Positions 7,264 through 15,643 of a stretch of DNA of 64,000 bases are shown here, one piece after another. This stretch comes from Shewanella denitrificans OS217. Lineage in GTDB: Bacteria; Pseudomonadota; Gammaproteobacteria; Enterobacterales; Shewanellaceae. The notes under the pieces are model-generated. The model searched no databases and was not told the origin of the DNA. It saw only the letters and a program-made list of their open reading frames with translations. The DNA lies in assembly GCF_000013765.1 (NCBI RefSeq), contig NC_007954.1, positions 744,001 through 808,000 of the forward strand. The letters are read 5' to 3'. The position numbers were made by a program, and so were the translations under genes. Within the stretch, counting starts at the first letter, position 1. Every line of letters starts with the position of its first letter.

Positions 7264-8619
7264 TTAGTCCGATGGACTGTCGAACTCTATGTCTTCGAAT
7301 AATTCAGAATCTGGCTCAAGTACGGGGACAGATTTGAACTGACGGGCGAAGTGACGCTGCACCCCTTTAAGGTCGATATTACCAAGGCCTGAGGCGAAGC
7401 CAAACCAGGCATACAGGCCGCTAATGTCTTTAAACATAGGGGGCAAGTATTTAGGTGCGCTAATAGTGCCTTCTAAATAGGCTTCGTACAGCACAGGAAT
7501 ATCTTCAATAGCGAGTTTGCCTAAAAACAGCATAGGAATAAGCTCAGGCAAGCCAGACATGATGGCACTACGAATAAAGTTGATGTTCTCAACGTAGCCG
7601 CGTACATAGGAAATATCCTTAGTAAAGAAGCTGCCACCTTCGACCATGCCGCCACGGAACACCCTCTGTGTGACCTTGTAGCTGTCTTTGGCGCCTAAAT
7701 TGTGCTCGCGAAAATAGCGATAAATCTCGATAAAGTCGGCGCCATTCTCTGCCATGTCCACAGCGGTGACGCGATCGCTGATGCGCCTCGCCCGCCCTGG
7801 GTTTGAGCTTAAGGTGAGCATTTCTAGTAGTACCGCTAAACCTTCTTGGCTGGCGGTGACTCGCGGTGAACCTACGCTGAGCCAAGTGGCGTGAGGTTGG
7901 TCGCGGCCATTGAGCGTGGTGCCCACATGAACCCAACCTTCATGGACCTCATAGACATTTAAATCTGACTCACTGAACATGGCGCGGGTATTAATTTTTA
8001 CCGTGTCGCCGCCCACGGCTGCATCCGATACGATACCGTCGCTGAGTTTGACGTAAATTTTATCATCATGAAAATAGCCCACTAAGCGATCGCTTAAGGC
8101 TTTTACCGCCTCGGGCGCCGTGACTATCTTGGGGTGATGCTTGCTCATATGGCGGGCGGCTGGTAAAGAGAAAATATGGCTTAATCTGTCACCGAGCTGC
8201 TTTAATGTGTGTCTGTCACCATGGAGTTTGTCTTTAGCGCTGCCGTAGAGTTGCTGACTTAAACGACCGAACTCAGGATTGCCACGATTGTTGAGCATGT
8301 CGATAACGATGCGATATTGATCCACGTTAGAAATCAAAATTTTGCCTAACTTATCGCGTTTACCTAATTTACGCTGAATATCTGCTTTGAGTGAGAGCAG
8401 CTCGTCTTGGGTTTTTTGAGTATCAAAAGACAGGGGGATATTCTGGTAAAAATCCTTACCCAATTTAGGTAACTGTTTGGGCTTGTTGGATAAAAACTCT
8501 TCTTGTAATTCACTGGGCCATTTAATGGCATCGAGAATTTTTATCGGTGCTTGAATTCGGATAAGTTCATCGGAAAAGCGACGGATATCTTGCTGGTAGG
8601 GTGTGGCAGAGTCAGACAT
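7264..8619 (-). CDS. DUF1704 'QEGLA motif' metallopeptidase-like protein
   Basis: The 451-residue protein matches the family annotated as flavohemoglobin-expression-modulating QEGLA proteins (DUF1704), related to eukaryotic MATCAP tubulin carboxypeptidases. Two signatures are visible: HEGWVH near residue 232, an HExxxH zinc motif, and TASQEGLAVLLE about 30 residues later, whose Glu is a likely third zinc ligand. The MATCAP relation makes a peptidase activity plausible, but no substrate is known in bacteria. It is cytoplasmic, with no signal or membrane segment. It stands alone and is convergent with the AGCS gene. ATG at 8619 has an AAAGGAAAG ribosome-binding site. Confidence 0.85.
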   Translation of the reverse strand: MSDSATPYQQDIRRFSDELIRIQAPIKILDAIKWPSELQEEFLSNKPKQLPKLGKDFYQNIPLSFDTQKTQDELLSLKADIQRKLGKRDKLGKILISNVDQYRIVIDMLNNRGNPEFGRLSQQLYGSAKDKLHGDRHTLKQLGDRLSHIFSLPAARHMSKHHPKIVTAPEAVKALSDRLVGYFHDDKIYVKLSDGIVSDAAVGGDTVKINTRAMFSESDLNVYEVHEGWVHVGTTLNGRDQPHATWLSVGSPRVTASQEGLAVLLEMLTLSSNPGRARRISDRVTAVDMAENGADFIEIYRYFREHNLGAKDSYKVTQRVFRGGMVEGGSFFTKDISYVRGYVENINFIRSAIMSGLPELIPMLFLGKLAIEDIPVLYEAYLEGTISAPKYLPPMFKDISGLYAWFGFASGLGNIDLKGVQRHFARQFKSVPVLEPDSELFEDIEFDSPSD

Positions 8620-8916
8620 TGTCTTTCCTTTGAGAAGGCCTTAGGCCGTGTTCAGGTGACGTTTAATCAATTATAAGTCATCAAGCATGAACAAGAAGAA
8701 TGAAAAGTTAATATTTATCAACAAGCTATTATAAGAACTTTGCCGCGGGTTTGTACATTTTTGGTGCATGCTTGTGAGCTTTCTGTGCAAATTCCCAATG
8801 GGGGTATTTCTAACAAGCTGATAATTAATGTTATTTATTAAATTTATTACTGGCATCAAAACTGCTTCAGTTACTCATGTAGTCACTCATAACGACAGAA
8901 AGGTGAGGGGTAGCAG

Positions 8917-9906
8917 ATGGCGACCATGAGTTATTTAAGTGTGATTGAGAGATACAATGAATGTGAACCACTGATCAATGAGTTACTGGCGTCCCTATTA
9001 ATTGGTATTGGCGATGATGGTTTTGCGCTCTTAGGCGTCGATGCAAAGCCAGCATCGCCCTGTGGCCAGGTGCCTAGGTTCAATTCTCTAGTGATGAATT
9101 ATCCCTTCGTAGATTTACTCTATGTGTTGGATAAACATGGCATTCAACTCAGTGATGATATTTCAGTGAAAAATAAACAGCTTAAGCCCCTCGGTTCGGG
9201 TAAGGGCTGCGATCGCAGTCAGCGACCTTATTTTCGCCATTTGACCACAGAAACTGGCTTCTATGTCACAGGTCCCTATTTGTCCCATAGTGGGGGCTTG
9301 TGTTTATCAGCCTCTTTGGTTGTCCGCAGGGCCTGTGGTCAGGAAGCCATATTAGTGCTGGATGTGGATCTCAGCCGTTTAATCGAGTTTATGATGGGTG
9401 ACAGTGCGAGGCGCAGGGCATCGCCACTGTTCAAATCTGTGTATTGCTTGATAGTGTTAGGCTTATTTATTTTGGTGTTAGCCCTAATGCGCACTGTGGT
9501 GCTGGATACCGCGGCGCTTATTGCGAGCACCTATGGTGAAGGGGATCCATTGCAACCCTTTAGCATCATCATTTATCTCACCTTAGCCTTGGCAATCTTT
9601 GACTTAGGGAAAACCATTTTGGAAGAAGAAGTCTTGATGCACAAAGACATTTTTCGCCACAGTTCTACCCGAAGAACCATTACCCGCTTTATTTCGACCA
9701 TATTGATTGCTATCTCTATCGAAGCCTTGCTGACCATGTTCAAGGCCTCCCTTGGGGAAACTCAATATATGCTGCCGGCCATAGGCATGTTAGTGGCTGT
9801 GGTGGGCTTGTTGATTGGCCTTGGGGTCTATGTTTATCTTGGGGCTAAAGCTGAGCGAATACTCACGGGTTTGCAGTTGGATAAGATGGGACAGCGATTA
9901 AAATAA
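8917..9906 (+). CDS. PDC (Cache-like) sensor domain membrane protein
   Basis: Residues 1-155 resemble a PDC/Cache ligand-binding domain, including the RPYFRHLTTETGFYVTGPYLSHSGG stretch with its YF..... and SGG signatures and the strand EAILVLDVDLSRL. Residues about 172-310 hold three or four membrane helices (SVYCLIVLGLFILVLALM; PFSIIIYLTLALAIF; FISTILIAISIEALLTMF; MLPAIGMLVAVVGLLIGLGVYVYL). No output domain (kinase, GGDEF, MCP) is present. Unlike normal Cache receptors there is no N-terminal membrane helix before the sensor domain, so it appears to lie in the cytoplasm. The gene is monocistronic, and its role is unknown. Confidence 0.75.
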   Translation: MATMSYLSVIERYNECEPLINELLASLLIGIGDDGFALLGVDAKPASPCGQVPRFNSLVMNYPFVDLLYVLDKHGIQLSDDISVKNKQLKPLGSGKGCDRSQRPYFRHLTTETGFYVTGPYLSHSGGLCLSASLVVRRACGQEAILVLDVDLSRLIEFMMGDSARRRASPLFKSVYCLIVLGLFILVLALMRTVVLDTAALIASTYGEGDPLQPFSIIIYLTLALAIFDLGKTILEEEVLMHKDIFRHSSTRRTITRFISTILIAISIEALLTMFKASLGETQYMLPAIGMLVAVVGLLIGLGVYVYLGAKAERILTGLQLDKMGQRLK

Positions 9907-9911
9907 TGGCT

Positions 9912-9946
9912 AAAAAAAAGGTAAAACAACAGGGCTGTTTTACCTT
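9912..9946. terminator. bidirectional terminator between convergent genes
   Basis: An 11-bp stem, AAGGTAAAACA (9918-9928) pairing with TGTTTTACCTT (9936-9946), sits between the PDC gene (+) and the ABC permease (-). Eight A residues at 9912-9919 provide a U-tract for minus-strand transcripts. Confidence 0.85.
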
Positions 9947-9966
9947 CATTTGACGAGTGACTCGGA

Positions 9967-10737
9967 CTAGCTTCTTAGGCCAATGCCACGGGAAATCAAA
10001 TAATAAGCTAAGCTCCACAGGGCAATACAAAAACTGACCATGATGGCGATGGACAGTGGCACGCTAATGTCGGCAAAGCCTAAAAAGCCATAACGGAACA
10101 CGTTGATCATATACACCACAGGGTTAAGCCCCGAGACACCCTGCCAAAATTCAGGCAATAAAGATAAGGAATAGAAAACCCCGCCCAAGTAGGTAAGTGG
10201 CGTTAGCACGAAGGTGGGAATGATGCTGATGTCATCGAAACTCTTGGCGAACACGGCATTAATCAAGCCGCCTAAGGAAAACAGCACTGAGGTTAAGAAC
10301 ACAGTTAAAATCACGAGTCCCACATGGTGCAGACTGATGTTGACGAAAAACATCGCCACTAAGGTGACAATTAAGCCGACGCACAGACCACGGGCGACGC
10401 CGCCGCCGACATAGCCTGCGATCATCACATAATGGGGCACAGGTGCCACCATGATTTCTTCTAAGTTACGTTGAAATTTAGCGCTATAGAAGGACGAGGC
10501 GACATTAGAGTAAGAGTTCGTGATCACTGACATCATGATAAGGCCAGGGGCGATAAACTCCATGTAGGACACGCCGCCCATCTCACCAATTCTACTGCCG
10601 ACCAGATTACCAAATATTAAAAAATACAAGGTCATAGTAATGGCAGGAGGCACTAAGGTTTGGATCCAAATGCGGGTAAAACGGTTAATTTCTTTCGTGA
10701 GAATACTCTTAAACGCCACTAGGTATAGCTGATTCAT
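9967..10737 (-). CDS. ABC-2 type exporter permease (YadH-like)
   Basis: This 256-residue inner-membrane permease has six hydrophobic segments and the ABC-2 core, with EFIAPGLIMMSVITNSYSNVASSFYSAKFQRNLEEIMVAPVPH in the cytoplasmic coupling region. LTPLTYLGGVFYSLSLLPEFWQ lies near residue 180, as in YadH/NodJ-type permeases. Its start overlaps the end of the ATPase gene by one base (10737), so the two are translationally coupled and make one transporter. The substrate is unknown; E. coli YadGH is likewise uncharacterised. Confidence 0.93.
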   Translation of the reverse strand: MNQLYLVAFKSILTKEINRFTRIWIQTLVPPAITMTLYFLIFGNLVGSRIGEMGGVSYMEFIAPGLIMMSVITNSYSNVASSFYSAKFQRNLEEIMVAPVPHYVMIAGYVGGGVARGLCVGLIVTLVAMFFVNISLHHVGLVILTVFLTSVLFSLGGLINAVFAKSFDDISIIPTFVLTPLTYLGGVFYSLSLLPEFWQGVSGLNPVVYMINVFRYGFLGFADISVPLSIAIMVSFCIALWSLAYYLISRGIGLRS

Positions 10738-11672
10738 TAACTGGGCTCCTTGGCTTTTTCAACCAGTGACACAAACAATTCTTCGAGGCGATTGGCCTTG
10801 TTGCGCATGGATAACACTTCGATATCGGCTAAGGTGAGCTGACTGAAAAGGTCATTCAAATTATGGGCCTTAGCCACATCTACCTCTAAGGTATGTGGGT
10901 CAACCAGACGGCACTGCATGCCATTTAGCGCAGGGGCAGCACTGATGTCTTGGCGTAAATCCAACACGAAGGTTTCAACGTCGAGTTTACTCAGCAGCGC
11001 CTTCATTGTGGTGCATTCCACCAATAAGCCTTGATCTATGATGCCTATGGTGCGGCACAGCATTTCGGCTTCTTCTAGATAATGGGTGGTGAGAATGATG
11101 GTCACCCCCTGCTGGTTTATCTGCTTTAAGAAGTCCCACATGGAGCGCCTAAGCTCGATATCCACTCCTGCGGTGGGTTCATCTAATATTAATAACTTAG
11201 GCTCGTGCATCAGGGCGCGGGCTATCATAAGGCGGCGCTTCATGCCGCCAGATAAAGTGCGTGCCTGACTGTCGCGCTTTTCCCATAAATCCAACTGACT
11301 GAGGTACTTTTGAGCGCGCTCAAGCGCCACTGTCTTAGTGACACCATAGTAGCCCGCTTGATTGACCACGATTTGCAGCACAGTCTCAAATTGGCTGAAA
11401 TTAAATTCTTGCGGCACTAAGCCAATGCAAAGCTTGGCCCGTTCGAGTTGCTTATCGATATCATAGCCAAACACAGACACTGAGCCGGCGCTCTTTTGCA
11501 CCAGTGAACTAATAATGCCGATAGTGGTGGACTTACCGGCACCATTGGGGCCTAGAAGAGCAAAGAAGTCACCTTGCTTCACGGTTAAGCTGATGTCTTT
11601 CACCGCTTGAACGCCGCCCTTGTAGGTCTTTTTAAGATCGCTTATCACCAAGGCATCTTGGGTGCTCGGCAT
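10737..11672 (-). CDS. ABC exporter ATP-binding protein (YadG-like)
   Basis: The ATPase partner of the permease just downstream. Walker A is GPNGAGKST, the signature is LSGGMKRRLMIARALMHEP and Walker B is LLILDEPTAGVD, with the H-loop in TTHYLEEAE. A C-terminal extension of about 85 residues ends in LEELFVSLVEKA, common in ABC-2 drug or polysaccharide exporters. I choose ATG 11672 (MPSTQDAL...) because a GAAGGA ribosome-binding site lies just upstream. The ATG at 11687 would place that site inside the coding region. The pair follows hpt on the same strand, but a strong hairpin at 11726-11749 separates them. Confidence 0.94.
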   Translation of the reverse strand: MPSTQDALVISDLKKTYKGGVQAVKDISLTVKQGDFFALLGPNGAGKSTTIGIISSLVQKSAGSVSVFGYDIDKQLERAKLCIGLVPQEFNFSQFETVLQIVVNQAGYYGVTKTVALERAQKYLSQLDLWEKRDSQARTLSGGMKRRLMIARALMHEPKLLILDEPTAGVDIELRRSMWDFLKQINQQGVTIILTTHYLEEAEMLCRTIGIIDQGLLVECTTMKALLSKLDVETFVLDLRQDISAAPALNGMQCRLVDPHTLEVDVAKAHNLNDLFSQLTLADIEVLSMRNKANRLEELFVSLVEKAKEPS

Positions 11673-11725
11673 GATGTTTTCCTTCATTTGTTTTGCAAGA
11701 GTTAAAACCGGAAGCAGGCTAAAGA

Positions 11726-11749
11726 AGACTCCCGCCTTGGCGGGAGTCT
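11726..11749 (-). terminator. terminator after hpt
   Basis: A perfect 11-bp GC-rich stem, AGACTCCCGCC with GGCGGGAGTCT and a 2-base loop, lies 9 bases after the hpt stop. On the minus strand it is followed by TTCTTT, a weak U-tract. Confidence 0.75.
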
Positions 11750-11757
11750 GAGTGGTA

Positions 11758-12288
11758 TTAATCTAATGGCACCACTTTGGCAATATAAGGCAAGTTGCGA
11801 TATTGCTCGGCGTAATCTATGCCGTAACCTACAATAAATTCATCGGGAATAGTCATACCGATAAAGTCTACTGGCACGTCGATTTCACGGCGCTCAGGCT
11901 TATCTAACAGGGTACATAAGGCTAAGGACTTAGGATCGCGCAGCAACAGCATTTCGCGCACCTTGTTGAGCGTATTGCCTGAATCGATGAGGTCTTCGAC
12001 GATCAATACATCGCGCCCGGCAATTTCTGATTGCACATCTTTGAGAATTTTAACGTCCCGTGAGCTGCTGGTGGCGTTGCCATAGCTAGACACGGCCATA
12101 AAATCTATCTCAACATGGCCCTTGATACGGCGACATAAATCGGCCATAAACACCACAGAACCTTTCAGCAAGCCCACCATTAACAGGCGATCGCTATTGG
12201 CGTAATGCGCATTAATGCGCTCGGCCAGTTGATCTAAAATAGTGTCGATTTCTTCGGCTGAAATCATCTGTTCGATTGTGTGCTTCAT
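11758..12288 (-). CDS. hpt: hypoxanthine phosphoribosyltransferase
   Basis: Converts hypoxanthine (and less well guanine) with PRPP to IMP or GMP in purine salvage, in the cytoplasm. The 176-residue product has normal length. The PRPP-binding motif VLIVEDLIDSGNTL lies at about residues 94-107, preceded by the flexible loop SSYGNATSSS. PDEFIVGYGIDYAEQYRNLPYI near the C-terminus matches the base-binding region of Hpt. The gene is 23 bases downstream of ubiX on the same strand. ATG 12288 is followed by MKHTIEQMISAEEI as in other gammaproteobacterial Hpt proteins. Confidence 0.96.
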   Translation of the reverse strand: MKHTIEQMISAEEIDTILDQLAERINAHYANSDRLLMVGLLKGSVVFMADLCRRIKGHVEIDFMAVSSYGNATSSSRDVKILKDVQSEIAGRDVLIVEDLIDSGNTLNKVREMLLLRDPKSLALCTLLDKPERREIDVPVDFIGMTIPDEFIVGYGIDYAEQYRNLPYIAKVVPLD

Positions 12289-12311
12289 AAAATTCTCAGT
12301 TGCTTATCTGG

Positions 12312-12968
12312 TTAGTCAGTGTCTTTTTCGGCTATGACGTCATAGCCCCAACGTTGTGTCAGTGTGTGCGCTATCTGTAAATGATCCAATATGCGGGCGA
12401 CCATAAAGTTTACCAGATCTTGCACCGATTGGGGATTGTGATAAAACCCAGGCGATGCCGGCATTATGGTGACCCCAAGACGTGAAAGGGTCAGCATATG
12501 TTCTAAGTGTATGGCGTTAAAGGGGGTTTCCCTGGGGACCAAAATTAATTGGCCTCGCTCTTTTAACACCACATCGGCGGCGCGCTCCAGTAAACTGTTG
12601 CTCATGCCTGTGGCCACAGCGGCCAAGGTGCCGGTGGAGCAAGGGCAGATCACCATTTTTTTCGGTGCGCCGCTGCCAGAGGCGGGTGGTGAGAACCACT
12701 CATCCTTACTTAGCACCACTAATTCACCGCTGGCTAATTTACCATCTTGGTATAACTCTTCAAGTAATTGCTGCTGGGCTTTTTGTGGATTAGCGCTGAG
12801 CTGCAATCCATGCTCTGTGGCCAACACCACCCGAGCGGCTGAAGATATCATCAAAAACACTTGATAATCAGCGGCTAGCAAACATTCAAGTAGTTTGATC
12901 CCATAGGGTGCCCCTGAGGCCCCGGTCCATGCAAGGCTGATGGAATTTGGATTGCGGTTAAGCTTCAT
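12312..12968 (-). CDS. ubiX: flavin prenyltransferase UbiX
   Basis: UbiX attaches a dimethylallyl group to FMN, making the prenylated flavin used by UbiD in ubiquinone synthesis. The 218-residue protein starts with the FMN-binding segment SLAWTGASGAPYG (residues about 12-23). It contains CPCSTGTLAAVATGMSNSLLERAADVVLKERGQLILVPRETPFN, with the conserved SxxLLxRAADVxLKE and RETP elements, and ends with the MPASPGFYHNPQSVQDLV region. It lies between mpl and hpt on the same strand, an arrangement that fits Shewanella-type genomes. The spacing of 31 bases to mpl suggests co-transcription. Confidence 0.95.
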   Translation of the reverse strand: MKLNRNPNSISLAWTGASGAPYGIKLLECLLAADYQVFLMISSAARVVLATEHGLQLSANPQKAQQQLLEELYQDGKLASGELVVLSKDEWFSPPASGSGAPKKMVICPCSTGTLAAVATGMSNSLLERAADVVLKERGQLILVPRETPFNAIHLEHMLTLSRLGVTIMPASPGFYHNPQSVQDLVNFMVARILDHLQIAHTLTQRWGYDVIAEKDTD

Positions 12969-12999
12969 TTGACGTCCTTAAGCTTGTTAACAGCCAAGA

Positions 13000-14394
13000 T
13001 TATCTATCCGCCAAGGCTTCAAGCAGCTTTTTATGTATGCCATTAAAGCCGCCATTGCTCATGATAACGATAGTGTCACCGGCTTTGGCATCATGGCAAA
13101 GGGCGTCGATTATCTGCTCTATATCGGTTTTTACACTCACAGGAATACTGGCGGTTTGCATGCTGGATTTAAGATCCCAGCTGATGCTGTCAGCTTGGTA
13201 TAAATAGGCTTGGTCGGCGCGAACTAATGAATGGGCTAAGGTGTCTTTATGCACGCCTTGCTTCATAGTGTTTGAGCGAGGCTCCAGCACCACAGTGATT
13301 TTACCGTTACCCACTTTGGCTCTGAGTCCCTGTAAGGTGCTATCTATGGCGGTAGGGTGGTGGGCGAAATCATCAAATACCGCCACTCCGCCTATAGTAC
13401 CTAATAATTCGAGGCGACGTTTTGGTGGGGAAAACTCACTGAGGGCCGCCATGGCTTGGGCTGGCACTACGCCCACATGGCGCGCTGCCGCTATGGCCAT
13501 TACCGCATTTTCTACATTGTGTTGGCCGATTAAATTCCAGCTCATCACGCCTTGGCTGTGGCCGTCGAAATAGACTTCAAATTCATGGGCATCGGCGCTT
13601 AAGGTTTTTGCATGCCAGCCCAAGGTTTTTTCTGTGTTGAAGTCATGCACCCCAGCACTGTAAGTCTCTTGCTCACTCCAGCAGCCCATTTCAATCACTT
13701 GCTGAACGGCTTCACTGTTGGCTGGCCAAATGATTTTACCTTGCCCTGGCACAGTGCGGATAACATGGTTAAATTGGCGCTGAATGGCGGTTAAGTCATC
13801 GAAAATATCGGCGTGATCGAATTCAAGATTATTAATGACTAAGGTTCTTGGCTGGTAGTGCACGAATTTGGAGCGTTTATCGAAGAAGGCGCTGTCATAT
13901 TCATCGGCTTCCACCACAAAGAAATTTGAATTGCCAAGCCTTGCAGATACACCGAAATTTTGCGGCACACCACCAATCAAGAAACCGGGCTCGTAGCCAG
14001 AGTATTCTAAGATCCAAGCCAGCATGCTCGAGGTAGAGGTCTTGCCATGGGTGCCAGATACCGCCAGCACCCAACGACCTGGGAGTATGTGCTCGGCCAA
14101 AAATTGCGGTCCTGAGGTGTACTTAAGACCGCGGTTGAGCACGGCTTCCACACAGGGGTTTCCACGACTCATGGCATTGCCGATAACCACTAGATCAGGG
14201 GCATTCTCATCACTGTCACCCAATTGGGAGGGGTCAAAACCTTGAATAAGTTCAATGCCTTGCTCTAGCAATTGAGTACTCATTGGCGGGTAAACATTGG
14301 CATCACTGCCGGTCACTTTGTGGCCCATGGCTCTGGCGAGTAAGGCGAGACCGCCCATGAAAGTGCCACAAATTCCTAATATATGTACGTGCAT
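13000..14394 (-). CDS. mpl: UDP-MurNAc:L-alanyl-gamma-D-glutamyl-meso-DAP ligase
   Basis: Mpl recycles cell-wall tripeptide by joining it to UDP-MurNAc in the cytoplasm. I start it at ATG 14394, giving MHVHILGICGTFMGGLALLA, the conserved N-terminus; the frame is open further upstream but that leader is not family-like. The ATP-binding loop is SGTHGKTSTSSML near residue 110, followed by the Mur ligase signatures FVVEADEYDSAFFDKRSKF, NNLEFDHADIF and the C-terminal DDFAHHPTAI and EPRSNTMK. The 464-residue length is normal. It is followed by ubiX and hpt on the same strand. Confidence 0.96.
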   Translation of the reverse strand: MHVHILGICGTFMGGLALLARAMGHKVTGSDANVYPPMSTQLLEQGIELIQGFDPSQLGDSDENAPDLVVIGNAMSRGNPCVEAVLNRGLKYTSGPQFLAEHILPGRWVLAVSGTHGKTSTSSMLAWILEYSGYEPGFLIGGVPQNFGVSARLGNSNFFVVEADEYDSAFFDKRSKFVHYQPRTLVINNLEFDHADIFDDLTAIQRQFNHVIRTVPGQGKIIWPANSEAVQQVIEMGCWSEQETYSAGVHDFNTEKTLGWHAKTLSADAHEFEVYFDGHSQGVMSWNLIGQHNVENAVMAIAAARHVGVVPAQAMAALSEFSPPKRRLELLGTIGGVAVFDDFAHHPTAIDSTLQGLRAKVGNGKITVVLEPRSNTMKQGVHKDTLAHSLVRADQAYLYQADSISWDLKSSMQTASIPVSVKTDIEQIIDALCHDAKAGDTIVIMSNGGFNGIHKKLLEALADR

Positions 14395-14535
14395 GAAATG
14401 ACTCTGATGAGAATTTATCTTGGGGGCTATTCTAATACCAATTGAAATAAATTTCTTGTGTTTCAAGGTCAATCATTTGCTGTTGGGGTAGTCGCAGTGG
14501 GTAAAGGGAAGTCTAAGGCAGAATGGAGCGATATA

Positions 14536-14556
14536 AGGCGTTGAAAAGCAACGCCT
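14536..14556. other. hairpin in the 14395-14597 spacer
   Basis: An 8-bp stem AGGCGTTG / CAACGCCT with loop AAAAG lies between the small PA3496-like gene and mpl. No clear U-tract follows on either strand, so terminator function is uncertain. Confidence 0.35.
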
Positions 14557-14597
14557 CTAACGTGTTATGTTCACGAGAATAGCATTAAAGATAATCC

Positions 14598-14774
14598 CTA
14601 AAAGAAGTCGTCATCTCCTATGGCTTTACGCAGCTGGGCGCGTTCCAAATAATCTTCTAAGCGGCGCTTAACTTCACGCCTGTGCTGAATTGACTCAGCT
14701 GACTTGCTGTTTCTTGGTGTGGTCATCGCCTCGATTTCAGTATCATCGGGCACTCTTTCAGTAAGATTAGCCAT
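14598..14774 (-). CDS. small PA3496-like putative envelope integrity protein
   Basis: A 58-residue, highly charged protein (MANLTERVPDDTEIEAMTTP...RREVKRRLEDYLERAQLRKAIGDDDFF). The basic helix followed by the C-terminal DDDFF resembles the small PA3496 family, described as putative envelope-integrity proteins; no mechanism is known. I prefer ATG 14774 because GAGGG sits six bases upstream, while the ATG at 14804 lacks a ribosome-binding site. It has no membrane segment or signal, so an envelope location is not evident from sequence. It is probably monocistronic. Confidence 0.65.
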   Translation of the reverse strand: MANLTERVPDDTEIEAMTTPRNSKSAESIQHRREVKRRLEDYLERAQLRKAIGDDDFF

Positions 14775-15179
14775 AACAGAACCCTCATGTTTGACTCTAG
14801 TCATATTACTACTGGCTTGAGTGTTTTTAACCTAAGGTGTTGCATTTAGAAAGCAAAATATTTTGACCGAAAAGGTAAGCTTTTTTACTTAACCTCAACT
14901 CGGGTTAAGAGATGAATAAACGTTATTAAAACTGTTAAACTTTAAGTGCTTAGGTTCAAACTTGAACTTTGCGCCGATAACAAGGCGAATTTACGCGTCA
15001 ATAGCTAGTCTATTGCAAGTGAATTCAACACAGTTAGCGGTGAAAAGGGCTGTTTGGTATACATTTATTATCCCGAGCTGAGGTTACTTAATCCTAACAC
15101 CTCTCTTGAATTTAGCAGGCATTTCCGAAAAAGCACGAACGCCTGTCAGCTAAGAAAAGTTTGCCTAGATTGGTGGGAT
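14775..15179. other. intergenic region, no gene seen
   Basis: These 405 bases contain local dyads, for example CTTAACC/GGTTAAG at 14888-14909 and GTTCAAACTTGAAC at 14954-14967. There is no credible gene or RNA. The promoter of the small gene below 14774 must lie here. Confidence 0.4.
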
Positions 15180-15203
15180 AAAAAAACCTCCCGTAGGAGG
15201 TTT
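15180..15203 (-). terminator. terminator of the HU gene
   Basis: AAACCTCC pairs with GGAGGTTT around a 4-base loop. On the minus strand it is followed by seven U residues, 33 bases after the HU stop codon. Confidence 0.92.
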
Positions 15204-15235
15204 AATAACAAGGTTAACGCTAAATCAAATTTTGA

Positions 15236-15508
15236 TTAGTTAACGCTGTCTTTCAATGTCTTGCCAGCTTTGAACTTAGGTACAGTTGCCGCAGCAATTT
15301 GAATTTCTTTGCCAGTCTGTGGGTTGCGGCCAGTACGTGCTGCACGAGAGGTTGTTTCGAAAGATCCAAAACCTACGATTGAAATTTTGTCACCGTTTTT
15401 CATTGCTTCGGTCACCGCAGTTTCAAAAGACTTCAGTGCACGGCCCGCTTCAGCTTTAGTAAGATCAGCATTCTCTGCAATTTTTGCAATTAATTCACTT
15501 TTGTTCAT
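15236..15508 (-). CDS. hupB: DNA-binding protein HU (beta-type)
   Basis: HU is the abundant nucleoid protein that bends DNA as a dimer. The 90-residue product is full length. It starts MNKSELIAKIAENADLTKAEAGRAL and has the GFGSFETTSRAARTGRNPQTGKEIQI arm, with the RxxRxGRNPxTG and conserved Pro that intercalates in DNA, and ends VPKFKAGKTLKDSVN. ATG 15508 follows a GAGA-type ribosome-binding site. A strong terminator lies directly after the stop, so it is monocistronic. The choice between hupA and hupB symbols is by resemblance only; in many Shewanella this copy is not next to lon, as here. Confidence 0.93.
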   Translation of the reverse strand: MNKSELIAKIAENADLTKAEAGRALKSFETAVTEAMKNGDKISIVGFGSFETTSRAARTGRNPQTGKEIQIAAATVPKFKAGKTLKDSVN

Positions 15509-15643
15509 GTTGGTATTCTCTGCTTTCCGTAGAATGGTTCGTTGTAATCTGGATTAACATGCCATAAGCCTTAGAAGTTTTAAAGCATTAAATCCAATAA
15601 TCACTCAGGTTTAGGTGCATTTTGCTAAAAAAAGCACAAATAA

